This document shows positions 1 to 8,621 of a stretch of DNA of 64,000 bases, in pieces. Position 1 is the stretch's first letter, and every line of letters begins with the position of its first letter. Source of the stretch: Luteolibacter yonseiensis (GTDB lineage: Bacteria; Verrucomicrobiota; Verrucomicrobiia; Verrucomicrobiales; Akkermansiaceae); NCBI RefSeq assembly GCF_016595465.1, contig NZ_JAENIK010000012.1:620001-684000 (forward strand). The letters run 5' to 3'. The notes beneath the pieces were generated by a model that saw only the letters and a list, made by a program, of their open reading frames with translations, had not been told where the DNA came from and searched no databases. The position numbers and the translations under genes were made by a program.

Positions 1-191
1 GTGCCCACTTCCTCCAGCTTCAGCTCCGGATCGACGAAAAGCAGGCTGCCGTTTTCATGATGCGGTCTGAGGTAGCTCCATGAGACATGGCCCGTGTATT
101 TGGCGAGTTTTTCCGCCGTGGTGCTGTGGTCCTCACCGAGCATCACGTATTTCATCGGTTCCGGTGCGGCGTTTTCGTCGATTGAGATCAC
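1..191 (-). CDS. hypothetical protein, 3' end cut off by window edge
   Basis: Reading the minus strand from position 191 gives an open frame that runs off the left edge, so only the N-terminal 63 residues are visible. An in-frame TAA lies three codons before the GTG at 191-189. An ATG at 155-153 (MKYVMLGEDHS...) is the alternative start, and neither has a Shine-Dalgarno site. The visible protein has no signal peptide and no motif I recognise. It includes LAKYTGHVSWSYLRPHHENG and ends with an acidic stretch. The frame is supported by its plausible composition and by the lack of a competing frame. Function unknown. Confidence 0.45.
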   Translation of the reverse strand, partial: MISIDENAAPEPMKYVMLGEDHSTTAEKLAKYTGHVSWSYLRPHHENGSLLFVDPELKLEEVG

Positions 192-370
192 GGGGGTGGT
201 TTAGCGGATGCCGCTCCTCCAGCCAAGGACGGAAAGTGACCCATATTCCTTCTTCACAACCCGCCGATTTTCAGTAGCGTTCGGCTGCGCCGGGCGTTTG
301 GAAATTCCCTAGCAACTTTCCAAACTTCCCGGGGTGTAATGTCGAATGCCAAACCGGCTACCGGCCGACC

Positions 371-1987
371 ATGAAAAACCACCTACGGCATCTGCTTTCC
401 ATTTTCATCCTCGTGTTTTGCGGGCTGGTGGGATGGTGGATCGCGCGTGGGGTGGAAAAGTCCGTGGTCAGGCATAGTCCTGTCAGGCCTCAGGTGGTGG
501 CAAGGCCCGCCGTATCCGTGCCGCATCGTGCGTCGGCGCCTTATCGTGAAGAGTTCCGGGACGGAAGCACGGTGGAGATGTTCGAAAGCGGCACTCCGGA
601 TCAGGTGATCCTGCGTTTCCCCTCGGAAGAAACCTACAGTGCGTTTCTTTTCGCCCTTGCCGGCAGCAAGATCCAGTTGGTGGACCAGCTCGACCGCCTG
701 CGGGCCGTGCGCCTCGGCTACTCGGAATGGAATGATCTCTCCAACCTGTTGGACGGGGAAAACATCGTGGCCTTCGACTCGCTTCCCGCTGTTCCGGCAC
801 CGGGCTCCTCAGGAGGGACGCAACAGGGGCTTGTCGGCTTTGGTGAGTCTCTTCTCCCGTGGCTCGGGGTCCCTGCGGACCATGCCGGCTGGGGTGCCGG
901 AGTGAAAATCGCCGTTCTGGACACAGGCATTGTCTCCCACCCGGCGCTGCCCGGCTATTCCCAGTCCATCGTGATCACTCCGTTCCCGGCGGACATTTCC
1001 AAGACAAACGGGCATGGCACCGCGGTGGCCTCGCTCATCGCGGGAAATGACCCGCTCGCGCAAGGGGTGGCCCCGGCTGCGGAGCTCATTTCCGTGCGCG
1101 TCAGCGATGATTACGGCAGGGCGGATTCCTTCGCACTCGCTGCGGGCATTCTGGCCGCAATCGATGCCGGCGCGCACATCATCAACATTTCGATGGGGAC
1201 CACCGAAAACAATCCCCTGATTGAGGAAGCCGTGCTCTACGCACACAAGCAGAACGTCCTCATCGTCGCTGCATCGGGGAATTCGGAGCGGTCCGAGGCC
1301 TGTTACCCCGCGGCCTATCCGACCGTCATCAGTGTTGGCGCGGTGGATGCGCGTGGAGAGCATCTGGATTTTTCCAACTATGGAACCTACCTCTCCATCA
1401 CCGCTCCCGGTTACCTGATCGACGCGGCATGGCCTGGCAACCAATATCAGTCCATCGTTGGAACCTCCGCCAGCGCCCCTCTCGTCAGCGGAGCCATCGC
1501 CGCCACCATGTCGAACGGGCGCGGTATCACCATGACGGCCAGCCAGGCGGCGGAAATCGTCATGAACAATGCGGACGAGGCCGGAATACCCGGACCGGAT
1601 TCCGAATATGGCAGCGGCATACTCAATCTCGGGCGCGTCATGAACCGAAACATCCCCGGCATCGTCGATGCGGCCATCACCAACCAACGGCTGGTAAGAT
1701 CCGTTCGACCCGGTGTGAACGATGAAATCCAGGTGACCATCCAGAACCGTGGCACCTCGGTGCTGGTGAACACCCTGCTGGAAATCGACACCCGTTTCGG
1801 CAACCGGCGGTTCAACGCCACCATGATCGCCCCGGGGGCGATGCAGACATTCTCAATGCCGGTCCGTCTGGATGGATTGGCAGGGAACGAACCACTTCGG
1901 GTAAGCTCCAATCTCAGCCTTGGCAACGCCGGGCAGGACCTCACTCCGTTGAACAACCAGCGCGAGGACACGTTCTACGTGCGCTGA
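371..1987 (+). CDS. membrane-anchored subtilisin-like serine protease (S8 family)
   Basis: A 538-residue S8 peptidase, expected to hydrolyse peptide bonds in the periplasm or at the membrane. Residues about 6-24 form an uncleaved-looking transmembrane anchor. A linker/pro-region of about 120 residues follows. The catalytic triad is visible: Asp184 in AVLDTGI, His215 in NGHGTAV and Ser366 in GTSASAP, with the oxyanion Asn304 in ASGN. After the protease domain (to about 430) comes a C-terminal beta-rich stretch of about 100 residues, resembling the CARDB-like domains often found on secreted enzymes; that part is inference. It is a single gene on its strand, convergent with the next gene. All catalytic residues are present, so it is probably active. 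The substrate is unknown. Confidence 0.9.
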   Translation: MKNHLRHLLSIFILVFCGLVGWWIARGVEKSVVRHSPVRPQVVARPAVSVPHRASAPYREEFRDGSTVEMFESGTPDQVILRFPSEETYSAFLFALAGSKIQLVDQLDRLRAVRLGYSEWNDLSNLLDGENIVAFDSLPAVPAPGSSGGTQQGLVGFGESLLPWLGVPADHAGWGAGVKIAVLDTGIVSHPALPGYSQSIVITPFPADISKTNGHGTAVASLIAGNDPLAQGVAPAAELISVRVSDDYGRADSFALAAGILAAIDAGAHIINISMGTTENNPLIEEAVLYAHKQNVLIVAASGNSERSEACYPAAYPTVISVGAVDARGEHLDFSNYGTYLSITAPGYLIDAAWPGNQYQSIVGTSASAPLVSGAIAATMSNGRGITMTASQAAEIVMNNADEAGIPGPDSEYGSGILNLGRVMNRNIPGIVDAAITNQRLVRSVRPGVNDEIQVTIQNRGTSVLVNTLLEIDTRFGNRRFNATMIAPGAMQTFSMPVRLDGLAGNEPLRVSSNLSLGNAGQDLTPLNNQREDTFYVR

Positions 1988-2058
1988 AACCGGGAAGACC
2001 GGGATCCGTCCGGACAGTGCTTGAAAGCTCGTTCCGGAAAGGATCCAACGGACGACCA

Positions 2059-2523
2059 TCATTTGATCATGTTGAGTGAGGAAACCTTTTCCACGCCATC
2101 ACGCTCGGAAACGGTGATGCTGAGTATTCCTGAGGAGGAATCCGCGGCAACCTCGGTGTGGGCTGAGTCATGTGCGGTGACCCGCCAGTTGGTGAACGCG
2201 TCGATGCTGCCACCATTCTCGCGGAATGATGTGGCAAACTGGGTGATGAACGCGTTCACGAGCTTTTCCTTCTCTATAGCGGAAGGAAGGGCGATGTATG
2301 AGGCACCCACATTCTCGCCGATGGACGTGAAGACGGGCCAGTCGATCTTTTCGGCAACGGAGGCATCCCCACGCGCCAGTGACTCGAAGGCGGACCTTGC
2401 AAAGGTGACATCGCCGGCAGTGGCGACTTCCGTCTTCACTTCAGACACCGTTCGTTTGGCTTCCCGGCAGTTGGCAAAAATCAGTGGAAGGGTCAGCAGT
2501 GGAATAAGGTAGGCCGTTTTCAT
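2059..2523 (-). CDS. small exported protein, unknown function
   Basis: A protein of 154 residues starting at the ATG at 2523. The N-terminus (MKTAYLIPLLTLPLIFANC) is a signal peptide ending at a cysteine at residue 19. The residue before it is Asn, so it is a poor lipobox, and ordinary secretion is equally likely. The mature part is helical and charged with no recognisable catalytic motif. The frame stays open upstream to 2793, but that part has no signal-like or conserved character, so the ATG giving the signal peptide was chosen. The gene is convergent with the subtilase, with 71 bases between them. An inverted repeat lies upstream at 2601-2629. Not recognised by family. Confidence 0.6.
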   Translation of the reverse strand: MKTAYLIPLLTLPLIFANCREAKRTVSEVKTEVATAGDVTFARSAFESLARGDASVAEKIDWPVFTSIGENVGASYIALPSAIEKEKLVNAFITQFATSFRENGGSIDAFTNWRVTAHDSAHTEVAADSSSGILSITVSERDGVEKVSSLNMIK

Positions 2524-2600
2524 GGTGCTGCCGGATTCGCAGAATGCATACCATTGCAAAAAGCATTGATATTTCAACGATTTAGGCAGAGTCGCATTTT

Positions 2601-2629
2601 GCATTATGCGCTGTGCGGGTGCATAATGC
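2601..2629. promoter_or_regulatory. inverted repeat in divergent promoter region
   Basis: GCATTATGC (2601-2609) is matched exactly by its reverse complement GCATAATGC (2621-2629) around an 11-base spacer. It lies in the 284-base divergent region between the exported protein (start 2523) and the DUF892 gene (start 2808). It could be an operator or a hairpin in a leader. The arms are AT-rich relative to the surrounding genome. No other gene was found in this interval. Confidence 0.4.
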
Positions 2630-2807
2630 CTCATATTGTCATCAGTTTTCCTGCAGCCTTGCCGTGAAAAACCGGTCCGCGTGGCTGTTAGATACTGGCG
2701 ATGTAGGGGTTGGAACTTGTCACAACAGCGCGGTCCGGGATGGTATGTTTGCTGCACAATCATCCACAGATTCCTTTTCGAATCCGCACTCAAACCCCCT
2801 TAATAAA

Positions 2808-3314
2808 ATGATCACGAATCTAGAACAGCTTTACTTCAACCAGATTCACGACCTGTGCAGTGCGGAATCCCAGTTGCTAGGCGTCCTCCCCCAGATGGTC
2901 GCTTTCTCATCCCGCACGGAACTGCGTGATGCGTTCCGCCTTTGTCTGCGTGACAGCCGCACGCATTTTTCCAGTCTTGTCGAAATCCGGAAAGAGCATG
3001 GAATTTCACACGAAACCATGATTTGTGACGCGATGCGGGGCCTCGTCATTGAAACCAAAAAGCATCTCACCAAAACCGTCCCGGGCGAGGTGCGGGACGC
3101 GGTGCTGATCGCATCCGGCAACCGCATCGAACACTACGAAATGGCGAGCTATGGCGTTGCCAAGGCGTTCGCGGATTGTCTCGGATTCGACCGTGATTCG
3201 AAACTGTTGGCGGAGATGCTTCAAGATGTATGTGAGGCGGACAGCGCCATCACACGGATCGCCGCCGGTGGCATCTTCCTTACCGGAGCAAGGAGCGGCG
3301 CGTCCTTGGTCTGA
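2808..3314 (+). CDS. DUF892 ferritin-like protein (YciE/YciF type)
   Basis: A 168-residue all-helical protein of the YciE/YciF (DUF892) family, which adopts a ferritin-like four-helix bundle and is linked to stress responses in enterobacteria. The start ITNLEQLYFNQIHDLCSAE and the segment NRIEHYEMASYG with acidic/histidine residues are typical family landmarks. They correspond to the putative di-metal site (E/H of IEHYE). Length matches the family. The ATG at 2808 was chosen because the family begins with this helix; the open frame extends to 2613 without family similarity. It stands alone on its strand before the coiled-coil gene. The biochemical role of the family is not settled. Confidence 0.85.
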   Translation: MITNLEQLYFNQIHDLCSAESQLLGVLPQMVAFSSRTELRDAFRLCLRDSRTHFSSLVEIRKEHGISHETMICDAMRGLVIETKKHLTKTVPGEVRDAVLIASGNRIEHYEMASYGVAKAFADCLGFDRDSKLLAEMLQDVCEADSAITRIAAGGIFLTGARSGASLV

Positions 3315-3478
3315 TGTGGGTGAAGTGATCCATGCCCACAGGTTCATCGCCAGTTATATCAATGATCCCGGGGTGCGGCTCCATAATGCTGACAAACTTG
3401 CCAACTTGGTAAAAACGCATTGCAGGACGCTGTTTCATCGGGTAGTGGGGAGAGTGGTAATAAACCAATTTTACTGAT

Positions 3479-3982
3479 ATGAAATTCAATCCGGAAAATC
3501 CTTCGCAGCTCGCGGAAAAGATCCTCGAAGCTGAAAACAAGTTGCACAACCTCGAGTTGGAAATCGCGGAAATCGGCCTGCCGGCGGGCCAGGAGCTGCT
3601 GAGGCGCCTGAACGCGCTGAAAGTCGAGGAGAACGCGCTGAAGCGGAACTTCGAGGAGTCGGTCCGCCGGGGTGAACCCGACTCCGTGAGGCTTGAGAAA
3701 ATCGAAGCTCTGCTGGCCCATATCGAGCGGGAGGAGGACTCGATGGAACATGACGCCCATTTCCTGCATCAAGCCGCCCCCTCATCCATGGCGCTTGCGG
3801 TGGAAGCCAGTGTGCAAGTGGCGGATCTCCTGAGCCGTGGAGTAAAAAAGGTCATCGGGAACCACCATCCCCTGGGAGAATCGGTGTTTGTAAACCACAC
3901 CCATGACAACCTGGCCAGCCAGTATGGGGTGGAGGATCATGATCACCCGGAAAAGGCTTCGAGACCACCCGGCGCGTCTTGA
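3479..3982 (+). CDS. coiled-coil protein, unknown function
   Basis: A 167-residue cytosolic protein. Residues about 8-95 are a heptad-rich coiled coil containing a LNALKVEENALKRNF stretch. A second helical part and a His-rich tail (HHPLGES...HDHPEK) follow and might bind metal. No signal peptide or transmembrane segment is seen. It follows the DUF892 gene by 164 bases on the same strand. A short AT-rich sequence just before the start (about 3458-3478) could hold its own promoter. No family recognised. The frame is supported by length and by a clean start next to intergenic sequence. Confidence 0.65.
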   Translation: MKFNPENPSQLAEKILEAENKLHNLELEIAEIGLPAGQELLRRLNALKVEENALKRNFEESVRRGEPDSVRLEKIEALLAHIEREEDSMEHDAHFLHQAAPSSMALAVEASVQVADLLSRGVKKVIGNHHPLGESVFVNHTHDNLASQYGVEDHDHPEKASRPPGAS

Positions 3983-4085
3983 ATCGGCGCAACGGAGTCC
4001 TGCCCGTGCGGCATCATGACGGGGAGTGCGGATCACGCTTGGCGAACGGCATTTCGTATGCATGACTTGCGGCTCCTTTTCCGGC

Positions 4086-5375
4086 ATGAAAATTCTCAGC
4101 TACCAAGATTCCGGCTACGCGCCGTTTGTCCGTCGTCTCAACCGCCGCGCCCTGCCGGAGCCCGGGACCCGGGACCTTGTCAGCACGATTATCGCGGAGG
4201 TCGCCACAAAGGGGGACGAGGCCCTGTTCACCCTCACCAAACGCTTCGACGGCGCGATCCTCACGGCCAAGACGCTTTTTGTCAGTGACGCCGAATTCGC
4301 CGCGGCGGAAAAGGCCGTCACGCCCGAGACGAAGGTCGCGGTGGCGCGCAGCTTGAAGAACATCCACTCCTTCGCGAAACGCAGCCTGCGGAAGGATTGG
4401 TCCGCCAAGAACGCGGAAGGTGCAACAGTTGGCGAGAGATTCACTCCGTTTGACAGGGTGGGGGTTTACGTGCCAGGAGGCAAGGCCCCATTGGTCTCCA
4501 CCGCCCTGATGACGGCCGGGTTCGCCCAGGCGGCGGGAGTTCCGGAGATCCTGGCTGCCACGCCCTGCGGACCGGACGGCTCCGTGAATCCGGCTCTTTT
4601 ATACGCGCTCCAAGCGGCGGGAGTGACCGAGGCGATCAAGGTCGGCGGGGCCCAGGCAATCGCGGCCATGGCACTCGGCACGCGCACCATCCGCCCGGTG
4701 GATCGTGTTTTCGGCCCGGGCAACTCCTTTGTGGTCGAAGCCAAGCGGCAGCTCGTCGGCGCGGTTTCGATCGATCTCCTGCCAGGACCCAGCGAGATTC
4801 TCATTCTCTCCGACAAGACCGGAAACGCGGAGTTCATTGCCGCGGACATTCTCGCACAAGCCGAGCACGGCGGCGACAGCATTGTCGGCTTCGCCACCGA
4901 TTCGAAGGCGTTGCTGGGCAAGGTGGTGAAGGCGATCGAAAAACAACTGCCCACCCTCAATCGTTCGAAATACATCCGGGAGGTTCTCAAGCGCGGAACC
5001 TTCCTGCTTCACGTGAAGTCCTTTGCGGAGGGTGTGTCCATCTGCAACGCCTTCGCCCCGGAGCACCTTTCGCTCATCACCGCGGAGGAGGACCGCTGGC
5101 TGCCGCTCATCCGCACCTGCGGAGCGATCTATCTGGGCAACGACTCTCCCGTTGCCGTCGGAGACTTCCTTGCGGGTCCCAGCCACACCCTGCCAACGGG
5201 GGGATCCGGCCGTTCATTCTCCGGCATCCGGGCGGACCAGTTCCAGCGCCGTACCAGCATCGTCCGTCTGGACAAGGAATCCGTCAGGAAATCGCTTCCG
5301 GTCGTGGAGGAATTTTCCCGCATCGAAGGCTTGGACGCCCACGGCAGATCCACAGCCATCCGGCTGGAAAAGTAA
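4086..5375 (+). CDS. hisD: histidinol dehydrogenase
   Basis: Catalyses the last two oxidations of histidine biosynthesis, L-histidinol to L-histidine with two NAD+, in the cytosol using a zinc site. The 429-residue length is normal for HisD. Family landmarks are VGVYVPGGKAPLVSTALM, DLLPGPSEILI, LAQAEHGGDS (zinc/histidine region), ICNAFAPEHLSLI and AGPSHTLPTGG. The ATG at 4086 gives the usual HisD N-terminus; the frame stays open 20 codons further upstream. No other his genes are nearby, so the pathway is scattered in this genome. The following gene is convergent, 16 bases away. Confidence 0.97.
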   Translation: MKILSYQDSGYAPFVRRLNRRALPEPGTRDLVSTIIAEVATKGDEALFTLTKRFDGAILTAKTLFVSDAEFAAAEKAVTPETKVAVARSLKNIHSFAKRSLRKDWSAKNAEGATVGERFTPFDRVGVYVPGGKAPLVSTALMTAGFAQAAGVPEILAATPCGPDGSVNPALLYALQAAGVTEAIKVGGAQAIAAMALGTRTIRPVDRVFGPGNSFVVEAKRQLVGAVSIDLLPGPSEILILSDKTGNAEFIAADILAQAEHGGDSIVGFATDSKALLGKVVKAIEKQLPTLNRSKYIREVLKRGTFLLHVKSFAEGVSICNAFAPEHLSLITAEEDRWLPLIRTCGAIYLGNDSPVAVGDFLAGPSHTLPTGGSGRSFSGIRADQFQRRTSIVRLDKESVRKSLPVVEEFSRIEGLDAHGRSTAIRLEK

Positions 5376-5391
5376 ACGCGGCGGCGGGCGC

Positions 5392-6603
5392 TCACCTGCG
5401 GTCGAAATGGAACACCGGCGAATAGTCGTGCCGGTGGCCCCGGACTTCCTGACGGAGGATTTCAGCTGCGGTCACGCTGTAGGTGATGCCGTTTCCTCCG
5501 AAGCCGAGTGCGAAGAGGCATAGCGGGTGCTTCCGATAGGGCCCGATGAAAGCCAGCCCGTCATGGGTCTCGCCAAAGGTGCCCGCCCATGAATGGGAAA
5601 TTTCCATTCCGCTTTCCGGAAACATCCCGTTGAACCGGTCCGCCAGCCGCGCGCTTTTCCTGGGAATGAGTTTGTCGCGGGCGGTGGCATTCCGGAATGG
5701 AACATCTTCCCCTCCCATGATCGCCCGGCCACCGGCCTCGGTCCGCAGGTAGAAATAGGGTCTCGCGGATTCCCACAGCAGACAGCTTTTCCACCACCGT
5801 TGGTATTCTTCCAGCGGTTCCGACGCCGCAGCGAAGGAACTTTGCAAATTCACGCAGGAGGCGGTATCAAACAAGGTCTGGGTCTGGTATCCCATCGCAA
5901 CGATGACCCTCTTCGCCCGGATGGTGGAGGAGCGGTCGGTTCTGACAAGAACTCCGGATTTGTCGATGTCCAACCTCGTGACGCGGGTGCGGTCGAAAAT
6001 CCTGCCGCCACGGCGCGCCACCGTTTTCAGCAGGCCGATCGTCAAGCGGTAGGCATCCACTTCCGCAGCCTGTGCCGAGCACAGCGCTCCGGGTCTTGAG
6101 AATCCGAGCAGGGATTTCACGTCGCTTTCGCCCCAGTCTTCGACTTCGATCCCGATGGCGCGTCTGGCCTCGCTTTCCTCCCTCAGGATCGGGACATGTC
6201 CCTTCACGGACGCCAGATAGACGCTTGGCTTCCGCGTGAAGGCACAGTCTTCCAGACCGAGAGAGCGGATTTTCTCTTCGAGAATGTCGATACTTTCGTA
6301 GCACGCCTGATAGGCCATGCGCGCGTGGTCAGGGCCATGCAGTTTGATGAGGTCGATGAGATGCGTGTCCACCTCATACTGCAGGAGGGCGGTGCTGGCG
6401 CTGGTGCTGCCATGGCCCACATCACACGCGTCCACGATGATGACATCATGGCCGTCCGCCGTGAGAGCCTCGGCAACGCATGCGCCGGTGATGCCCGCGC
6501 CCAGGACAATGATGTCGCACGATTGGTCCGAAGCGAGGGGTGGGAAGTCGGCGAGCAGGCCGTTTTTCAACGTCCAGAAGGGATGGTCCGAGGTGAGATC
6601 CAT
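5392..6603 (-). CDS. FAD-dependent oxidoreductase, DAO family
   Basis: A 403-residue flavoprotein of the D-amino-acid oxidase (DAO) superfamily, closest in layout to gamma-glutamylputrescine oxidase/glycine oxidase-type enzymes. It starts with a Rossmann FAD motif, DIIVLGAGITGACVAEAL (about 28-45), followed by the acidic end of beta-2 (VDACDVGHGSTSAS). Near the C-terminus GLAFIGPYRKHPLCLFALGFGGNGI is the second FAD-contact region. The expected chemistry is amine oxidation with FAD; the substrate cannot be told. No signal peptide is seen. It is convergent with hisD, and no Rieske domain is fused at the C-terminus. Confidence 0.85.
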   Translation of the reverse strand: MDLTSDHPFWTLKNGLLADFPPLASDQSCDIIVLGAGITGACVAEALTADGHDVIIVDACDVGHGSTSASTALLQYEVDTHLIDLIKLHGPDHARMAYQACYESIDILEEKIRSLGLEDCAFTRKPSVYLASVKGHVPILREESEARRAIGIEVEDWGESDVKSLLGFSRPGALCSAQAAEVDAYRLTIGLLKTVARRGGRIFDRTRVTRLDIDKSGVLVRTDRSSTIRAKRVIVAMGYQTQTLFDTASCVNLQSSFAAASEPLEEYQRWWKSCLLWESARPYFYLRTEAGGRAIMGGEDVPFRNATARDKLIPRKSARLADRFNGMFPESGMEISHSWAGTFGETHDGLAFIGPYRKHPLCLFALGFGGNGITYSVTAAEILRQEVRGHRHDYSPVFHFDRR

Positions 6604-6620
6604 GGGTGGAGGGCCTTATG

Positions 6621-6668
6621 AAAAAACCACCACGGCAAGACCTGGCGAGGCCGGACCGGGTGGTGGTT
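6621..6668 (-). terminator. Rho-independent terminator
   Basis: On the minus strand AACCACCAC (6668-6660) pairs with GTGGTGGTT (6633-6625), followed by a run of six T (complement of the A run at 6621-6626). It sits directly after the stop of the DUF883-like gene (6694) and before the start of the DAO oxidoreductase (6603), so it separates the two minus-strand units. Confidence 0.75.
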
Positions 6669-6693
6669 GTGTTTGAGGTGGAGATTGGCTGTT

Positions 6694-7050
6694 TCAGCCG
6701 CCGATCTCGTCTTCCGGTTCATACCTGCGGGTTTCATCGGTTTGTCTGTTCTGGCAAAGCGAATAAACGCCGTAGGCAAGCACTCCGACCAGCAACGCCC
6801 CGCCGATCCAGCCGGCGGACTGACGGGGAGGATGTCCCCGGAAATCCCGCAGGCGCGAGGCCGCGTAGGCACCACCGGCAGCGAGCTGGCTCTTCGCCTG
6901 GTCAGCCAGTTCGCGTGCCCCGTTGGGGAGGGTCTTCTTGGTGGTGTGGGACAGCAGGCTGCCTACGTCCTCCCGGAGGTGGAAGATGTCGTCACGGACG
7001 CGGTTGAGCAGGTTGGAGGCCCTTCTGTCGTTGAATAAGGATGAATTCAT
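6694..7050 (-). CDS. DUF883/ElaB-YqjD-like C-tail-anchored protein
   Basis: A 118-residue protein with an amphipathic helical N-terminal two-thirds (NRVRDDIFHLREDVGSLLSH...), then an HPPRQSAGWIGG turn and a single C-terminal transmembrane helix (about 80-100), ending in a charged tail. This architecture matches the ElaB/YqjD/DUF883 group, which in E. coli are tail-anchored inner-membrane proteins that can bind ribosomes in stationary phase. Family assignment is by architecture, not by search. The ATG at 7050 was chosen because it begins the amphipathic part; the frame extends 20 codons further. It is followed by a terminator at 6621-6668 and preceded by the DUF1328 gene, 34 bases away. Confidence 0.7.
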   Translation of the reverse strand: MNSSLFNDRRASNLLNRVRDDIFHLREDVGSLLSHTTKKTLPNGARELADQAKSQLAAGGAYAASRLRDFRGHPPRQSAGWIGGALLVGVLAYGVYSLCQNRQTDETRRYEPEDEIGG

Positions 7051-7084
7051 GGTTCTGAGGAAACGGGTTGATGAGGAAATTGGT

Positions 7085-7255
7085 TCAAGGGGTCTTGCCA
7101 CGGAGCGCACGCGCCAACGCGGAGACTACCAATAGGACGAGGAACACGAAGAACAGGATCTGTGCGATCGAGGATGCGGTTCCGGCGATGCCCCCGAAGC
7201 CGAGGATCCCGGCGATGAGAGCGAGTATGAGGAATGTGAGTGCCCAGCTTAACAT
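7085..7255 (-). CDS. DUF1328 small membrane protein
   Basis: A 56-residue protein with two transmembrane helices. [20 protein letters not shown] begins it, the central [19 protein letters not shown] follows, and the end is ALRGKTP. This is the classic DUF1328/YtjA pattern of small inner-membrane proteins common in Proteobacteria and environmental bacteria. Function is unknown, but family members are often found with stress genes. It lies 34 bases upstream of the DUF883-like gene on the same strand and is probably co-transcribed with it. I found it by direct translation because it is very short. Confidence 0.85.
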   Translation of the reverse strand: MLSWALTFLILALIAGILGFGGIAGTASSIAQILFFVFLVLLVVSALARALRGKTP

Positions 7256-7333
7256 GACTTTGATTTTCTATTGCCGGAGTGGATCTGAGGCTGGCGGTGA
7301 CCCGGCTTGTCCCCGCCCGCCATGGTGTGAGAA

Positions 7334-7789
7334 TTACGGATTCAAGACGGATTCGAAGGTGCGGATGGCTTCTTCAAGCTCGGTGGCCACGTCAGTGATG
7401 ATGGCGGCATGGTTCGCATCCAGGTTTCCATGGGTGAGAACGTCGTGGATGGTTCGGGAAAGCTCCTTTTCGCCCCTCACGCACTCGGCCAGCACGGCTT
7501 TCAGCTCGTCGTCGGTCATGAGAGCCCGGGCCAGCATCCACCAACGGTGGAGCGTCGCTTCCGGACTGCTTTCGGAATCCACCTTTTCCCCTTGGTTCAG
7601 AATGAGGGTGGAAACGTGACGGACGATGAGTTGGCGCCGATCTGCGATTTCGAGAAATGCTTCGGCAAAGGAGGGAGATGATACCACCGCAGCCGCCTGT
7701 TGGTAGCCATGGTAGGAATCGATGTAACGGGTGAGAACGTGTTGTAACTCAGCGGCATCTTTGACCGGACGATCTTCAAGCGTAAGCAT
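7334..7789 (-). CDS. DUF2383 (PA2169-type) four-helix-bundle protein
   Basis: A 151-residue helical protein. LQHVLTRYIDSYHGYQQAA, then IADRRQLIVRHVSTLI, HRWWMLARALM and AVLAECVRGEKELSRTIHDVL match the PA2169/DUF2383 family, a ferritin-like four-helix bundle of unknown function. Length agrees with the family. It is first in a minus-strand series with DUF1328 and the DUF883-like protein (gap to DUF1328 of 78 bases). The shared company of DUF892, DUF1328, DUF883-like and DUF2383 genes within 5 kb suggests a general-stress or envelope-stress set. The 213-base upstream gap (7790-8002) contains no gene. Confidence 0.85.
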   Translation of the reverse strand: MLTLEDRPVKDAAELQHVLTRYIDSYHGYQQAAAVVSSPSFAEAFLEIADRRQLIVRHVSTLILNQGEKVDSESSPEATLHRWWMLARALMTDDELKAVLAECVRGEKELSRTIHDVLTHGNLDANHAAIITDVATELEEAIRTFESVLNP

Positions 7790-8002
7790 GAAAAGCTTTT
7801 CGCAGGAACGGTGCCAAGCCGTCGCGGACGGCTAACGCTATGATTATCAATAGGGTGACTATTTTATCACGTGCGCAGCGTGCCCATTGGCCGTGCAGAT
7901 CGCTTCGATGTGTGCAAAATGCAATAAATCCTTGATTTCCCAAAAGCAAATCGGGGATTTCGGGCGATTTGCGCTATCTGCCTACCGCATGGAGCGGTTG
8001 CC

Positions 8003-8617
8003 TTAGCCCTGCCGTCGGGTTTCCAACAGACGCGTCGAAACAATTTGGTTCACCAGCTCCGTCACCTCATCAAGGGAACCTCCACACGGGATGACTTCGA
8101 CAAATGGTTCTTCGCGAAGGCTGAGGAAAACATCCCGGCAGTGCTGGAGGTTCTCCCGTTTTTCGAATTCGTTCGCGACATCGCCGCGCGCACCGATGCG
8201 GAGGAGGGCCGCGTCCACATCCAGATCCATCACGAGAAGCAGATCCGGTACCGGGGCGAAGAGTTCGTTCCGCTTGCGGATTTCCTGCGGATCGAATCCC
8301 CGGGAACTCTGGTAGGCCATGGTGGAGAAATAGTAGCGGTCCAGGATCACGACTTTCCCCGCGGCCAGCGACGGTCTGATGAGTTCTTCCACATGTTCAC
8401 GCCGGTCGTTGAGGAAATACTCGAGTTCCTCTTCGGGAGAAAGCCGTCCGGTGGCGGCGGACTCGCGGACTTTCCGGCCCCAGGGTCCGGCGGTGGGTTC
8501 GCGGCTGAGCACCACCTCGCGGCCCTGGGCGGTGAGCCAGGCGCCGAGACGTGCCACCTGGGTGGACTTGCCAGTACCATCGATCCCCTCGATGACGATG
8601 AAGAATCCGTCCGGCAT
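8003..8617 (-). CDS. tmk: thymidylate kinase
   Basis: Phosphorylates dTMP to dTDP with ATP, required for DNA synthesis. The 204-residue protein starts FFIVIEGIDGTGKST, with the P-loop at residues 11-19. It has the DRYYFSTMAYQ motif (DRY) and DLLLVMDLDVDAALLRIGAR before the lid. A SREPTAGPWG stretch corresponds to the ExPGGT-like dTMP-binding loop. The start is 4 bases after the stop of the M32 carboxypeptidase, so the two genes are probably co-transcribed and translationally coupled. No anomaly seen. Confidence 0.95.
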   Translation of the reverse strand: MPDGFFIVIEGIDGTGKSTQVARLGAWLTAQGREVVLSREPTAGPWGRKVRESAATGRLSPEEELEYFLNDRREHVEELIRPSLAAGKVVILDRYYFSTMAYQSSRGFDPQEIRKRNELFAPVPDLLLVMDLDVDAALLRIGARGDVANEFEKRENLQHCRDVFLSLREEPFVEVIPCGGSLDEVTELVNQIVSTRLLETRRQG

Positions 8618-8621
8618 GTCT

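Noticed and set aside
809..1687. 292-residue minus-strand frame inside the subtilase gene
   Set aside because: It is antisense to a subtilase with a full catalytic triad and lacks domain features.
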